A stretch of 64,000 bases of DNA from Azolla caroliniana (lineage: Eukaryota > Polypodiophyta), in NCBI GenBank assembly GCA_043228905.1, contig JBHGNT010000001.1:16740001-16804000 (forward strand), given 5' to 3'. The first letter of the stretch is position 1; each line of letters begins with the position of its first letter. Positions 43,801-53,851 of the stretch are shown here, one piece after another. Under the pieces are notes generated by a model that searched no databases, was not told the origin of the DNA, and was given only the letters and a program-made list of their open reading frames with translations. Both the position numbers and the translations under genes were made by a program.

Positions 43801-44883
43801 AAGTTCGACTCCTTCATGACCGACGAAGGGTATCACAAAACGCAGTCTGATCACTGCGTGTTTGTGAAGAAGTTCGAAGGAGGAGACTCTCTAATACTCC
43901 TCCTGTACGTGGACGACATGTTGATCGTCGGACGGGACCAGGTCAAGATACGGATGCTGAAGAAAGCGCTTCACCGAACCTTCTCAATGAAGGACCTGGG
44001 TCCGGCGAGGCAAATACTAGGGATGCACATCATCCGGGACCGGAAGAAGAAGCAGTTGTGGCTGTCACAGGAGAAGTACGTGACAAAGGTGCTTCACCGG
44101 TTCAACATGTCGGAAGCAAGACCGGTCGGGTCAACCCTACCGGCAAACTGCAAGTTGTCCAGCAAGCAAAGCCCCAAGACAAAGGCTGAGAAGGAGGACA
44201 TGATGAAAGTACCATATGCCTCTGCTGTCGGAAGCTTGATGTACGCTATGGTGTGTACAAGACCGGACATAGGATATGCAGTTGGAGTGGTGAGCCGGTA
44301 CATGAGCAACCCCGGCAAAGAGCACTGGAACGCGGTCAAGTGGATACTCCGATACCTGAAGGGCACGGCAAACGTGTGCCTCCGATTCGGCTCTGGTAAG
44401 CCCGAACTCGACGGCTTTACTGATTCGGATATGTCGGCTGATGCAGATACCAGCTGGTCCACATCAGGGTATGTGATGACGTATGCAGGGGGAGCTGTTT
44501 CGTGGCAGTCGAGGCTGCAGAAGACGGTTGCGTTGTCAACCACGGAGGCGGAGTACATGGCGGTTGTTGAAGCCGGCAAGGAAATAATATGGATGAAGGA
44601 CTTCATTAGAGAGCTCGGTATCCGGCAAGAGGAGTACCGACTCTACTGTGACAGTCAGAGTGCCATCCACCTTGCGAAGAACGCGGTCTATCACTCCCGG
44701 ACGAAGCACATCCAGCGAAGATATCACTGGATCCGGGAAAGGATAGAAGACCAGGAGTTCGTGCTGACGAAGATCCACACGGAAGAGAACGGGTCAGATA
44801 TGCTGACCAAAGTACTCACACCCGACAAGCTGGGAGCGTGCCGGAAGAGAGTCGGATTGGAGAGACATCCCATGCCGAAGTGA
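40810..44883 (+). CDS. C1 copia gag-pol polyprotein, intact
   Basis: A single open frame of 1357 residues; the ATG at 40810 is the first after the primer site, with gag similarity starting at once. Domains: gag 1-230 (QNYADWKIKMEDLL), CCHC knuckle C233-C246 (CFHCGKPGHFRKNC), aspartic protease with DSG at 320, integrase zinc H448..C478-C481, integrase core with D509, D571 and E606 (TPELNGLAER), an acidic linker about 730-840, reverse transcriptase with YVDD at 1033-1036, RNase H with D1205, E1246 or E1248 and D1281, ending at 1357. All catalytic residues I could check are present. Layout and motifs match the Tork/Tnt1 lineage. Transcription and activity cannot be told from sequence. Confidence 0.96.
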   Translation: MEGGGSGPPGMMVLNSQNYADWKIKMEDLLIVRDLYEPIDNAEIPKGVIESEWKLLNRKAVATIRQYVDVSVLQHVANDTNAYEMWRKLSGLYERKNALNRTSLMRKIVNLKYRDGESMVEHVSTFMGFVNQLAAIKFPLEDAMQAIILMCTLPESWENLVVTLSTSCTEENLSLQTVKTSILNEEARRRDKEPASDPKMLLTESDRGRQRNRSPQRREKSGTRSQSRGRPTCFHCGKPGHFRKNCRHYRKDNGADDTDSKKSPERNGAYRGATDRRGPDRRGQDRKGTTALAASEEEIMLITEERELNLAGEEMTWVVDSGASFHLTPEKKYFSSYTAGEHGCVRMGNEGTCRIAGIGDVWLTTPTGCKMLLKDVRHVPEVRLNLISAGRLDDEGYTGSIRNGVMKFSKGSLIVARARKVNTLYLMNSRLCPEELNVAADTAGELWHKRLCHMSEKGMKRLAEDNLIPVKHLHLGKCTDCLAGKQNRTSFHSRPPTRRSAPLELVHTDVCQVETKSHGGAQYFVTFIDDHSRKLWMAPLKTKDQVLCVFKELHARVERESGKKLKAIRADNGGEYRGQFEEYCRSKGIRLEFTAPKTPELNGLAERMNRTIMERVRSMLAHAKLPKGFWAEAMSTATYVINRSPSVPLDGDTPQKVWTGKEVSYRHLKVFGCLAYVHVAKDRRGKLDPKTRPCIFLGYGDDEFGYRVWDPVDKKMFRSRDIIFMEDKTLADWESEKKMKSSKSTGENQLYEEQSRPARDRLALEDPAEDGEETEPAEEDETDTGTGPDPETDSDEEETEEPVTEAPERRYPLRERRAPRRFPEPEHVLLTDEGEPESFEEAKLDTHSRRWLSAMQEEMDSLHENHTYELVELPKGKRALRNKWVFKLKPGDAENPPRYKARIVVKGFQQKKGVDFDEIFAPVVKMTSIRTVLSIAASMDLEVEQMDVKTAFLHGDLEEEIYMQQPEGFEKKRKEHLVCRLKKSLYGLKQAPRQWYRKFDSFMTDEGYHKTQSDHCVFVKKFEGGDSLILLLYVDDMLIVGRDQVKIRMLKKALHRTFSMKDLGPARQILGMHIIRDRKKKQLWLSQEKYVTKVLHRFNMSEARPVGSTLPANCKLSSKQSPKTKAEKEDMMKVPYASAVGSLMYAMVCTRPDIGYAVGVVSRYMSNPGKEHWNAVKWILRYLKGTANVCLRFGSGKPELDGFTDSDMSADADTSWSTSGYVMTYAGGAVSWQSRLQKTVALSTTEAEYMAVVEAGKEIIWMKDFIRELGIRQEEYRLYCDSQSAIHLAKNAVYHSRTKHIQRRYHWIRERIEDQEFVLTKIHTEENGSDMLTKVLTPDKLGACRKRVGLERHPMPK

Positions 44884-44893
44884 AGGGGGAGTT
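44882..44893 (+). promoter_or_regulatory. Polypurine tract of young C1
   Basis: GAAGGGGGAGTT overlaps the stop codon and abuts the 3' LTR, as expected for plus-strand DNA priming. Confidence 0.85.
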
Positions 44894-45537
44894 TGTTGGG
44901 ATTTCGGTCCCTCCGGATGGGATGTCCGGAGATGAATGACGGCAAGCCCGGTTGCGGTTACGGAACCGGATGATGAAGAGTACCCGGCATGAAGCCGGAT
45001 GAAGAGTACCCGGATACGGATCCGGATGATGAAGACCCCGGTTACGGAGCCGGATGACGAATGTACCCGGAGAGAGATCCGGATGCGGGGACATATTTGT
45101 GAATATGTTTGCCAAGGGCCCTTGAGGCTATATTTGTAAATAGCCCGAAAGTCATATGTGTATAAGTATGACTTAGGGCAAACAGTTTTATGTTGTTGTT
45201 GCTCATTTTTCTGTTTTCCACTGAGAGGAAGCGAAGTGAGAGAAGCCGAGAGAGAGTGAGCGAGAAAGAGGAAGGAAGAGGTCGACGCCTCTGTGTAATA
45301 CCGCCGCCTGTGGCGAGGACAGCGAGCTCAAGGTCGTCGCCTTGCAGCTCGCCATTGTACATTCCCCGCGTATAGTGATAGTTGGAGTCTTGCACTCCCG
45401 TGGTTTTTCCCATTTAGGGTTTTCCACGTAAAACATCCAGTGTACCCTTCTCTTTATTGTTTTCGTGCATTCTTGTATTTCCCGTTTTCGGTGAGTAGAT
45501 CCTATTCCTCGGTTGTGGCCGAGCGTTGTTTACAACA
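44894..45537 (+). repeat. 3' LTR of young C1 copia
   Basis: Same length as the 5' LTR and, by reading, different at one base (GAGCGTTG against GAGCGCTG near the end). Confidence 0.95.
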
Positions 45538-45542
45538 GGTGG

Positions 45543-46766
45543 CCGACCACCCTAAAAGATGCCGTGAAGTATAGCAGAGAATGCGATTTGTGTCAACGAC
45601 TGGGCCAACCCACAGAGCAGGCTCAGATGCCACACCACCCGGTCTTGCCCTTGGAACCGTTTCAAAAGTGGGGGTTGGACTTTGTCGGTCCCTTCAAACC
45701 ACCGGCAATGCGAACCGGAAATCGGTATGTCATAGTGGCGACCAACTATTGCACCAAATAGGTAGAAGCAAAGGCCTTACGGGACAACACGGCCGCGTCC
45801 ACGGCAAAGTTTTTGTACGAGTGCATATGGTGCTGGTATGGATGCCCGATCGAGCTTATAAGTGACCAAGGAGGACATTTTCTCGGGCAGGTAGTAGAAA
45901 GCCTGACGTCATTTTACGCGGTGGTACATAAAAAGAGTACTCCCTACTACCCTCAAGCCAATGGACTAGCGGAATCAACGAACAAAACTCTGCAGAACAT
46001 CCTACGAAAAATTGTCAACGAGAACCGGACCGACTGGGATACGAAATTGCAAAGCGCGCTATGGGCGTACCGAACAACCTACAAAACCAGCATCCGAACA
46101 ACCCCGTTTCGGCTAGCATTCGGTTTAGAAGCGGTCATGCCGGTAGAGTTCCGGATCCCCAGCTTACGGATTCAGGTGAAGGAGCGCTTAAGTGAGAATG
46201 AGTCCGAACGAATCCGGCTGGCGATGTTGTTGGAATTAGAAGAAAACCAAATAGCCAGCTTACTACAACTCAAACTGGAGCAAAGGAGGAGAAAAGCTTT
46301 CGTGGACCGACACCGGTGTGGCAACGAAAAGGAGTTCGAAGTCGGGAAACCGGTGCTACTATTCCAGACACGGATGGGGAACATGCCGGGAAAGTTGCGG
46401 TTTCGGTGGACCGGACCGTTCTGGATCACCAAGGAGTACAATGGGTCATATCAGCTCGGCACGTTGTCTGGAGATGTCATCGGCAAGTGGGCAAATGGGT
46501 GTCGGCTAAAGCCGTATAAGGGAAATATGCCAGCAAACCCGTTCAAGCAAAACCCGGAAATCCGGCAAGATGAGGAACCGACACCGACAAACGCTGCTGA
46601 AGATATTCGGACCGAGGAAGAACCGACACCGACAGACGCTGCTGAAGATATTCGGACCGAGGAAGAACCGACACCGATACTGACAAAGACTATCCCGGAA
46701 AACCGACAGAAGGATCCGGTATCCACACGAACCAACCCGAACAAATCGGGGGGGACCAGCAAATGA
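45543..46766 (+). pseudogene. G2 integrase, right part
   Basis: Continues G2 pol after the C1 insert: CDLCQRLGQPTEQ zinc half, WGLDFVGPF with the first Asp, a TAG at 45759-45761 where the other G2 copy has Trp (KWVEA), then ISDQGGHF, YYPQANGLAES and the C-terminal KLRFRWTGPFWITKEY and SYQLGTLSGD. After the integrase is an acidic tail with a 15-residue repeat (AAEDIRTEEEPTPT) encoded by a 45-bp tandem repeat at about 46591-46680. Confidence 0.9.
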
Positions 46767-46782
46767 CGTGGTCCAAACAAAG

Positions 46783-46814
<32 letters not shown>
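46783..46814 (+). repeat. A32 tract between pol and third ORF
   Basis: An uninterrupted run of 32 A lies just after the pol stop. The minus-strand G2 copy has a shorter A-rich tract in the same place. Confidence 0.97.
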
Positions 46815-46816
<2 letters not shown>

Positions 46817-47189
46817 CGTGGGCAAAATCGACGCGAATCATAGTAATGATGGGGAGATCACAAGAGGTGGGAGCGCCACCATGCAACGAAGAGGCGCCAT
46901 GCATTAAAGAAGGACGTGCGCGTACTTGCTATTTAAAGCATGGAACGTGGGCACTCACACGTGGCAAACAAGAAAGGACATACTAATTATGGCGGGAGAG
47001 GAACATGCGCGGGAAACGAAAAAGGGCGGCTCGAGGCAAAAGCCACTATATAAGACACAGGCCTGCGAAGGACTCACTTTTTACGAATTTTCCTACATAG
47101 AGGCGCAGAAGCACAGAAGAGCGATCCGACGCACAGAGCACACATAGCCCGATCCCGAACAACAGGCAGCAGAAGAAGAATTCGAAACA
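46815..47189 (+). other. Leader of G2 third ORF
   Basis: No conserved frame. Contains AGCATGGAACGTGGGCACTC and a TATATAAGAC at 47048-47057, which could be a promoter for the third ORF. The last 60 bases are purine-rich. Confidence 0.4.
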
Positions 47190-49451
47190 ATGGTACTGTC
47201 GGAAGAGGCATGCCAATGGATGAGGGAGAACGGGTTAAAAGGATTGATGCGGATCGCCGACGCTCCACCACACGCAGAACCAGAGCAGGCGGCAGCATCA
47301 ATCGATTTATCAGAAGTCACGGAAGGAGCGGTGCAGGCGCTCACGGGGATAAAAGCAGGAGGACTTCAAACAATCGAAAACCCTTCAAGTGAAATCCTGT
47401 TCGAATATTTCGGTGAGTACTCTATCAGCAGCAAGGCATACCGAACGCAGGGCGGAGAGAACCTGCTGTTCGGAGAAGTGGCCTGCGCCATGATGGAATA
47501 CGGATTCGTGAATCCCGTCCCCCGGCCATAGCCAAGTACCGGGCAGCGTTCTTAATAGCAGCGTACGAAGGCTTACAAATAGAATGAACAAGCACCGGAG
47601 CCAGAGAAAAGGCCGGAAAAACAGCCTAAGCAAGGCCACCCCGACACAGGAAGAACAAAGCCACAATGGTTGAGATGGCTTTCGGAGCAGTTATCGGGAG
47701 TAGCGGACCAGTTAGAGAAAGAAGAAACGTGTAGGCAACAGCTGACGCATACAACAACTCAGGAGTTGGTCGCGCTCCGAACACAGATCGAGGAAATGCA
47801 AGGGGAGCTGTTGTAGGCAAGGGAAGGAATTCAACAAGCACAAGTTGTCACCGAGCCGGTCGGGACAACAAGGAAGCAACCAGAACCGGAACCGGAACCG
47901 GTAGCCTTGCAAACCGGCCCTGAGACCGAAAAAATAATAGAAACCTTACGAGAGGAATTAAAAGCTCAGGAGGCATTAAGGGAAAGAGAAAGGGAGCAGC
48001 GGAAAGCGGTGGAGGACGACAAACGAAAAATGGAAGAAGGCCTCCGGAAAGGTCGAGCCACTAATGACCGACTGCAAGAAGAAAAAGAGAAGCTGCAAAA
48101 GGAGAAGGACCGACTGCGTCGACATGCCGAGCAGGAGATAGAACGACTGCAGGAAGAACTCCGACAACAGAAGGACCGGGACGATCGGTTAAGAGCTCAG
48201 GCAAACCGACGCCTGAAGCAGAAGACGGAGGACTTCGACCGTCTCTACCGAGATCACAAGCAGGCCGAGTCGGACAACAAGAAACAGGCAGTAGACTATG
48301 ACCGACAAATAGAGAAGCGGAAAGAACAACTCAAAGAGACCCGATTAGACCTGGCTAAGGCAATAGATGAGGTCAGTGCCAACAAGGAAGCATTGTCGGC
48401 GGAAATAGCCCAAGCGACGGAGAGAAGGAAGGAATTAGAGGCGCTAAGGCGGGAAAAGCTGGATCTGACCAAGATCAGGAATGAAGAAAAGGAAAAATCG
48501 ACCTTCACGATCAGCAAACTGCAAAGTACCTATGAAAAGCAGAAAGCGGATTACGAGGCCCAGGCTCAGATAATGGCCGACATTATAAAACGGGCAAGAA
48601 AGGAAAAGCAAGAAGCTTATGCGCATGCTAAGGCAGGGGTTGACCGGATCAAGCTCATCATGTCAGGATGGAGTACCCGAGCTCAGGCAAGCATCAACGA
48701 AAGTACGGAAAAGCTATGGAAGGAGTGGTCACAACAGGCAGCCGAGCTGCAGACACTCCGAGCGGATGCCGAGAATCGGAGGAAGACCGGTGACAAGTTC
48801 TACAAGATGGATGAGGAAAGTATCGTTGCCATTCGGGAAGAATTGTCGGAAGATTTCTACACTTTAGCAGAAGAACATCTCAACGAAATCCGAGGGTTGG
48901 TAGAGAGGTTGGATGACGGGTAGCTCGCAACTCAGTTGGAGTTGGAGAGATACGAGCAGGACCGGTTACGACAGGAAGCTAAGGGAAGAACGACGCCAAT
49001 CACTATAAGTGAGGGAGAGCGACCGACTGAAGTTGAACCAACCGACACCGAACAACCCCGACGAGGAATACCCGAAGAAGAACTTCCGTTCGAAGGAGAA
49101 GAAGAAGAGCAGGAGCAGACCGATGCCGGAGAAGAAGAAGAGTTGAGACCGGAAGACACCAGAGCAGAGGAAGAAGGCGTACCGAGCCAACCAGTCGAGA
49201 CCGGAGAAAGCGACACTGGTAACAGAACAGAGCCTGGAACAGAGGGAGAACTGGAAGAACCCGGACGAAGCGGTGAGGAAGCACCGGCACCACAGAATCA
49301 AGCAGAGCCAGAGCAGCAAATTTTTACGGAACAGCCCACCCAACCGGAGGTCAGAGACCAGGCAGGCAAGGAACAGGAACAGGAACAGGAGGAAGAAGCA
49401 CCACTTGACACCATCGAGCAGAGTGTGCTCGATATTTTGGAGGAAGAATGA
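47190..49451 (+). pseudogene. G2 third ORF: coiled-coil protein, broken
   Basis: The counterpart of the intact frame at 6589-9249. Start ATG at 47190 (MVLSEEACQWMRENG) aligns with MEPQTLSEATRKWLRQHG there. Shared blocks: EYFGEYSISSKAYRTQGGEN, then after a TAG at 47529 and frame breaks to 47907, a long coiled coil (LREELKAQEALRERERE, LQEEKEKLQKEKDRLRR, LQEELRQQKDRDDR), LQTLRADAENRRKTGDKFY, a TAG at 48921, and an acidic tail ending TIEQSVLDILEEE. The middle low-complexity region is much shorter than in the other copy. Function unknown. Confidence 0.88.
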
Positions 49452-49501
49452 GGCCGGAAGTGGATTCGAAGTGCAAGGCACTTTCCCACGGGCGTGCCAT
49501 G

Positions 49502-49890
49502 TGTTGGCCGGTCAGAAGAGCAAGGACAAGTGGGAAGGCGGAGTCGGATCGGATAATAGGAAGTAAATAATAGTAGAATTATTATTCGGAGGGACGGATC
49601 CGGTACAGTTGTACCGATCCGGATCCGGACCGATTCGGATGTCGGTTGCCTAAGCGCACCGATTGTAACCTTGCCGGATGCCTATAAAAGGATCCGATGA
49701 TTTGTAAAGGGTTTGACGGAAGTAATACAATAGTAATTATTGCGTGTTTATCTGTATCTCGTATTGTTTACCGTCTGTGCTTAATTGTAATCATCTTACG
49801 CGTGTAACCTAGCATCCAATCCTTACCACCCCTTTGGAGAAGTGTCGGATAGACACCTGTGTTGAGGCTAGTCCGGCCAGGTAGACAACA
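49502..49890 (+). repeat. 3' LTR of plus-strand G2
   Basis: TGTTGGCCGG to AGGTAGACAACA, 389 bp, preceded by CCCACGGGCGTGCCATG as in the other G2. Target duplication ATCTG follows directly. Confidence 0.93.
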
Positions 49891-52112
49891 ATCTGATGAA
49901 TCGCTACACAACATCAAGAGTGCACGATATTACCCCCTAAGAAAAGTTCTATGGGAAGAAACCAGATCTATCCCACATCAGGATATTCGTTTCAATAGCA
50001 TATATACATATTCCCGACGAGAAGCGGTAGAAGCTTGATCCAAAGTCGAAGAAATGGATACTTGTAGGATACTCACTCGAGCAAAAAGGGTATAAGTGCT
50101 TCAACCATTCCACCAAGAAGGTACGAGTGAGTAGGGATGTGGTATTCGACGAATCGGCATCCTAGTATACAGTTGAATCAACCCCATTTGACGTAGTCAA
50201 AACTGAGTTCAACACAGATGCAGAGGAGGATGATCGACAGAGGCCTACATCAAAGGAAAGTCCAATCTCAACCAGGTTGAGTTGACCACAAGAGCCTCTA
50301 AGTGGCCAAAGCACGTTGCGGCCTAGTCCGAAACAGGACAAAGGAAAGGCCAAAATTCTTGAGTACAAAGACTCAGATGGAAACGAATCGGACCACTCTG
50401 AGCATGGTGGACTGGATGTGCCCATCATAAGGACACCAGGAGAACCACGTCAATCCACCTGAGAGAAGAACGTAGTCAGCCGATTTAGCTACAATGACTA
50501 CATGGCATATCATTATGCATTCATGATGAAGGTGGCGACAGTCCGAAGACCGAAAACCTTTTCCGAAGCCGCGAAGGACCCTAGATGGGTTGAGGCGATG
50601 AATGAGGAGATGCAAGCACTCTCCAAGAACGAGACATGGGATCTCGTCCCTTCTTCACACCACCAAAAGGCAATTGGATGCCGGTGGATCTTCAAAGTGA
50701 AGCACAACGCCAACGGCACTGTCAATCGGTACAAGGCCCGGCTTGTGGCGAGGGGATACGCACAGATGCACGGTGTTGATTACGAAGAGACCTTTGCCCT
50801 AGTGGCAAAGATAGCTACAATTCGAACCGTGATCACACTTGTAGCAGCAAAAGGGTGGCACCTCCGCCAAATGGATGTAAAGAACGCCTTCCTACAAGGT
50901 GAGTTAGACGAGGAGGTGTACATGGTGCAACCACCCGAATTCGTGTTAGGTACGCATCCGACTGTTGTCTGCCGACTGAAAAAGCCTCTCTGCGGTCTCA
51001 AGTAGGCACCGAGAGCATGACACTCGAAGATAACCCAATATCTTCATCAAATCAGCTTCAACATGTCCAAGTCCGACAACTCTTTGTTAGTCCGGAGCCA
51101 CTCCAGAGGACAGGTATTTATCATCATTTACGTGGATGACATGATCATAAGAGGAGAGCATTTAGTAGACATTGAGCATATCAAGAAGCTCCTCTCCAAC
51201 CGATTCGAAATGAAAGACATGAAGGAGCTTCATTACTTTCTAGGAATAGAAGTAATTCGGACTCCGGACGGCATCATGCTTTCACAAAGGCACTATATCC
51301 TCAATCTTCTTTACAAGTTTGGGATGACACAATGTAAGCCCGTCACTACCCCTCTCAATCACAACCTAAAGGTAGATGCCAACTCCAGCACAAGAGAGTG
51401 TGAGTCGATGCTCTATCGACAGCTAGTCGAAAGCCTCATCTACCTCACAATTACCCGACCCAACTTGTGTTACCCGGTTGGCCTCCTTAGCCAGTTCATG
51501 CAGACACCAAGAAACATCCACATGGACCATGCTAAGCGTGTAATATGGTATGTGAGTGGAACCATGGATTTCAGCATCCTCTACGAATCAGCCACATCGA
51601 CACAACTCGAAGGGTATACAAATGTTGACTGGGTTGTCTACAAAGCTGACAAATGATCAACCTCACGATTCGTTTTCTCCCTCGCCAGCCGAGCAATCTC
51701 CTAGAGTAGCAAAAAGCAATCAACAGTCGCACTGTCGAGCATCGAAGTTGAATACAAGGGTGCAACCATAGCCGCATGTGAAGTTGTTTGGTTCAAGAGA
51801 ATCTTGAAGGATCTGGGCGTTCCTATGAAGGATCCGATTCTCTTTTACTGCAAGAACATGAGCAGTATTCACCTTGCACGAAACCTAGTCTTCCATGCTC
51901 AAACTAAGCACATCGAAATGCACTATCACTTCATTCGAGAGTGTGTTTTGGCCAGGGATGCCAACCTACACCACATCAACACAAACCTACAGACGACCAA
52001 CATCTTCACCAAGGGCCTGGGAGTCGACAAGCTTCTGCAGTTCGCAACGAACTTGGGTCTTTCGACCGTCGACCAACCGAGCTTGAGGGGGAGTAAGGAG
52101 CAGCAAGAGTGA
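49891..52112 (+). pseudogene. C2 copia integrase end, RT and RNase H
   Basis: Right half of the C2 interrupted at 35097; joining the two flanks restores a continuous protein alignment across the G2 insertion. Integrase end (HIRIFVSIAYIHIPDEK), RT at 50502-51005 (EEMQALSKNETWDLVP, GCRWIFKVKHNANGTVNRYK, QMDVKNAFLQGELDEEVYM) and 51063-51656 with catalytic IIYVDDMII and MKDMKELHYFLGIEV, RNase H to 52112 (STVALSSIEVEYKGA-like, AQTKHIEMHYHFIRE). Stops include TAG at 51003-51005. A polypurine GAGGGGGAGTAAGGAG follows at about 52084. Confidence 0.9.
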
Positions 52113-52189
52113 ACCGGACCAACCGAAGCCAACCCGAAGACCAGTTCGAACCAACCATCCGATGACCGAAAGTTGTGTTTGAAGGGGCA

Positions 52190-52471
52190 TGTTGAGAATC
52201 AAACTCAACTTCCCGTGTGTGGGAACACAGCTTAGGATACTCAAGTGTGTGAACACCCCACCTCTCTGTATAATAACTAGTGTGTCTTAGAAGTTAATGT
52301 TCTATGACACATATTCCTTAGGTAGTTAAGACACGACCTCTTTCCCAAAAGGCGATACTAGTAAGAGAACTTAGTGAGAAGGTGACTACATAAGCACCTC
52401 CTTTTTGTATTGTTGTTGATCATTTTGGTCTCCTTGTTAATACAGTTTTTTGCTTTTTTTTGTAATCGCGA

Positions 52472-52523
<52 letters not shown>

Positions 52524-52558
52524 CACACACACACAGTTCTTCCATTCGATTCTTTACA
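52190..52558 (+). repeat. 3' LTR of interrupted C2 copia
   Basis: Starts TGTTGAGAATCAAACTCAAC, whose first bases form a short palindrome also seen at 60502, and ends near TCTTTACA. Contains a (CT)n/(CA)n microsatellite at 52475-52534 in the same relative place where the LTR at 60502 has CT repeats. The right end is judged by comparison with that LTR. Confidence 0.75.
52475..52534. repeat. (CT)n(CA)n microsatellite
   Basis: About 23 CT units followed by six CA units, within the C2 LTR. Confidence 0.95.
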
Positions 52559-52829
52559 CATTCACAAAACATAAGGTTGAAGGCATATATGAGCGAGTGA
52601 TAGAAACTTATTAATGGGAACTTTCGAGTCTATTACATATTTTCGTCCACCAAGTGCTTGTGACTGGATTCCTTGAAGTGATTAGGGGGACCATAAGGGA
52701 GAAAATCCTGGCCTTTTCCAAGTGTATTACTGATGTTTATAGAACACATTTTCACTTTTGATGGCCTGCTTTTAGGGCATACACAAACAATACATAATAA
52801 AAGAGACTTTGCAACGATTGATTGTGTCA

Positions 52830-52942
52830 TATTATTTCTCTCATTGAATCAATGATACGTATGGAGAGAGAGACTCCCGTCAATTAATCCTATTATTTCT
52901 CTCATTAAATCAATGATACATATGGAGAGAGAGACTCCCGTC
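52830..52942. repeat. 61-bp tandem duplication
   Basis: TATTATTTCTCTCATT...GAGAGAGACTCCCGTC occurs at 52830 and again at 52891 with few changes. Confidence 0.9.
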
Positions 52943-53135
52943 GTTAACGACAATCATAATGATGGTGAACATACATACATTATTACATATTACAGATTTG
53001 ACTTCCAACTCCATTAGTTACATTACACCATCATTTGTTCATTGGGTCCGTGAGTTACAGCCAGCATCTAGAAACTACATATCGAAGGAAGGGAGTATGT
53101 ATGTATGGTAATGGTGTGCATGTATGTATACATTC

Positions 53136-53138
<3 letters not shown>

Positions 53139-53171
<33 letters not shown>

Positions 53172-53817
53172 CAGGAGCAGGAGTAGGAGCAGGAGCAGTG
53201 TGAGAGGTTCGAATATTCAAATTTCAGATTCACATTGGGCACATGAAGGAAGGTTTTATGGCCAGGCAGAAGGCAGCTTCACCATAAATTATAATTATGT
53301 ATGTACATACATACATACATACATACATAGTCATAGCATATGTAACGAAGATGCCTGCCTCCCTCTTCTGTAATGAGATCCATCCATCCATCCATCCATC
53401 CATCTATGGTGGCTAGGCAACCTAATCTTCCTCCTCCACCAATGAATGAGTGAATGAATGAATGAATGAAGGAAGGAAGGAAGGAATCAGCCAGTCGTCC
53501 CATACCTCAACGCTGCCGCGCGGAATACATCAGCATGTGCTTCAATACACGCTGTCAATTTCACAGCCATATATATGATAAGTTAAGTAGTAAGGCTTTC
53601 ATTTCTTTCCGCATCATCACTACCACATTCTTTTGAGTTGGACCTTTACTCACTCACTCACTCACTCACTCACTCAACCCATTCCTTCCCTTCCCTTCCC
53701 TTCCCTTCCCTTCCATTCTATTTCATACAAACATGATTATATGATTTGCTTTGGTGATGTGTGTGGGTGATGCACAGACAGCAGCAAACTTCTACTACTA
53801 CAAACGCTATTCCTTTC

Positions 53818-53850
<33 letters not shown>
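53139..53850. repeat. Cluster of eight different microsatellites
   Basis: In order: (TG)16 at 53139-53170, (AGGAGC)n at 53173-53198, (CATA)n at 53303-53328, (CCAT)n at 53380-53405, (GAAT)n then (GAAG)n at 53441-53486, (CACT)n at 53648-53676, (CCCTT)n at 53684-53712, (GATT)n at 53817-53850. No gene is recognisable between them. Flanking DNA 52943-54330 shows nothing else that I can name. Confidence 0.9.

Positions 53851-53851
<1 letters not shown>

Larger units (their letters stand above)
40135..45537 (+). mobile_element. Young complete C1 copia element
   Basis: 5403 bp, with two 644-bp LTRs that I find to differ at one base (C at about 40767, T at the matching base near 45526), a perfect target duplication GGTGG (40130-40134 and 45538-45542), an iMet primer site, a polypurine tract and one open gag-pol frame. 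It sits in the integrase zinc region of G2. Near-identity of LTRs means recent insertion. All parts required for an autonomous copia are visible. Confidence 0.96.
35098..49890 (+). mobile_element. Complete-length G2 gypsy element, host for C1
   Basis: A Ty3/gypsy element bounded by LTRs 35098-35455 and 49502-49890 and by a perfect 5-bp target duplication ATCTG (35093-35097 and 49891-49895). Order: LTR, gag with three CCHC knuckles, protease, RT, RNase H, integrase, third ORF, LTR. Without the C1 insert (40135-45537) it is about 9.4 kb. In-frame stops and frameshifts leave it inactive. The LTRs differ by a 32-bp deletion in the 5' copy (between two GCCTA repeats) and some substitutions, so it is older than the C1 inside it. 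Confidence 0.92.

Noticed and set aside
46783-46814. A32 as the tail of a processed pseudogene or LINE
   Set aside because: It lies inside an LTR element between two of its own ORFs, with no target duplication around it.
53035-53373. 112-codon frame in the microsatellite cluster
   Set aside because: Translated simple repeats (Val/Cys run, Tyr/Ile/His run) with no protein character.
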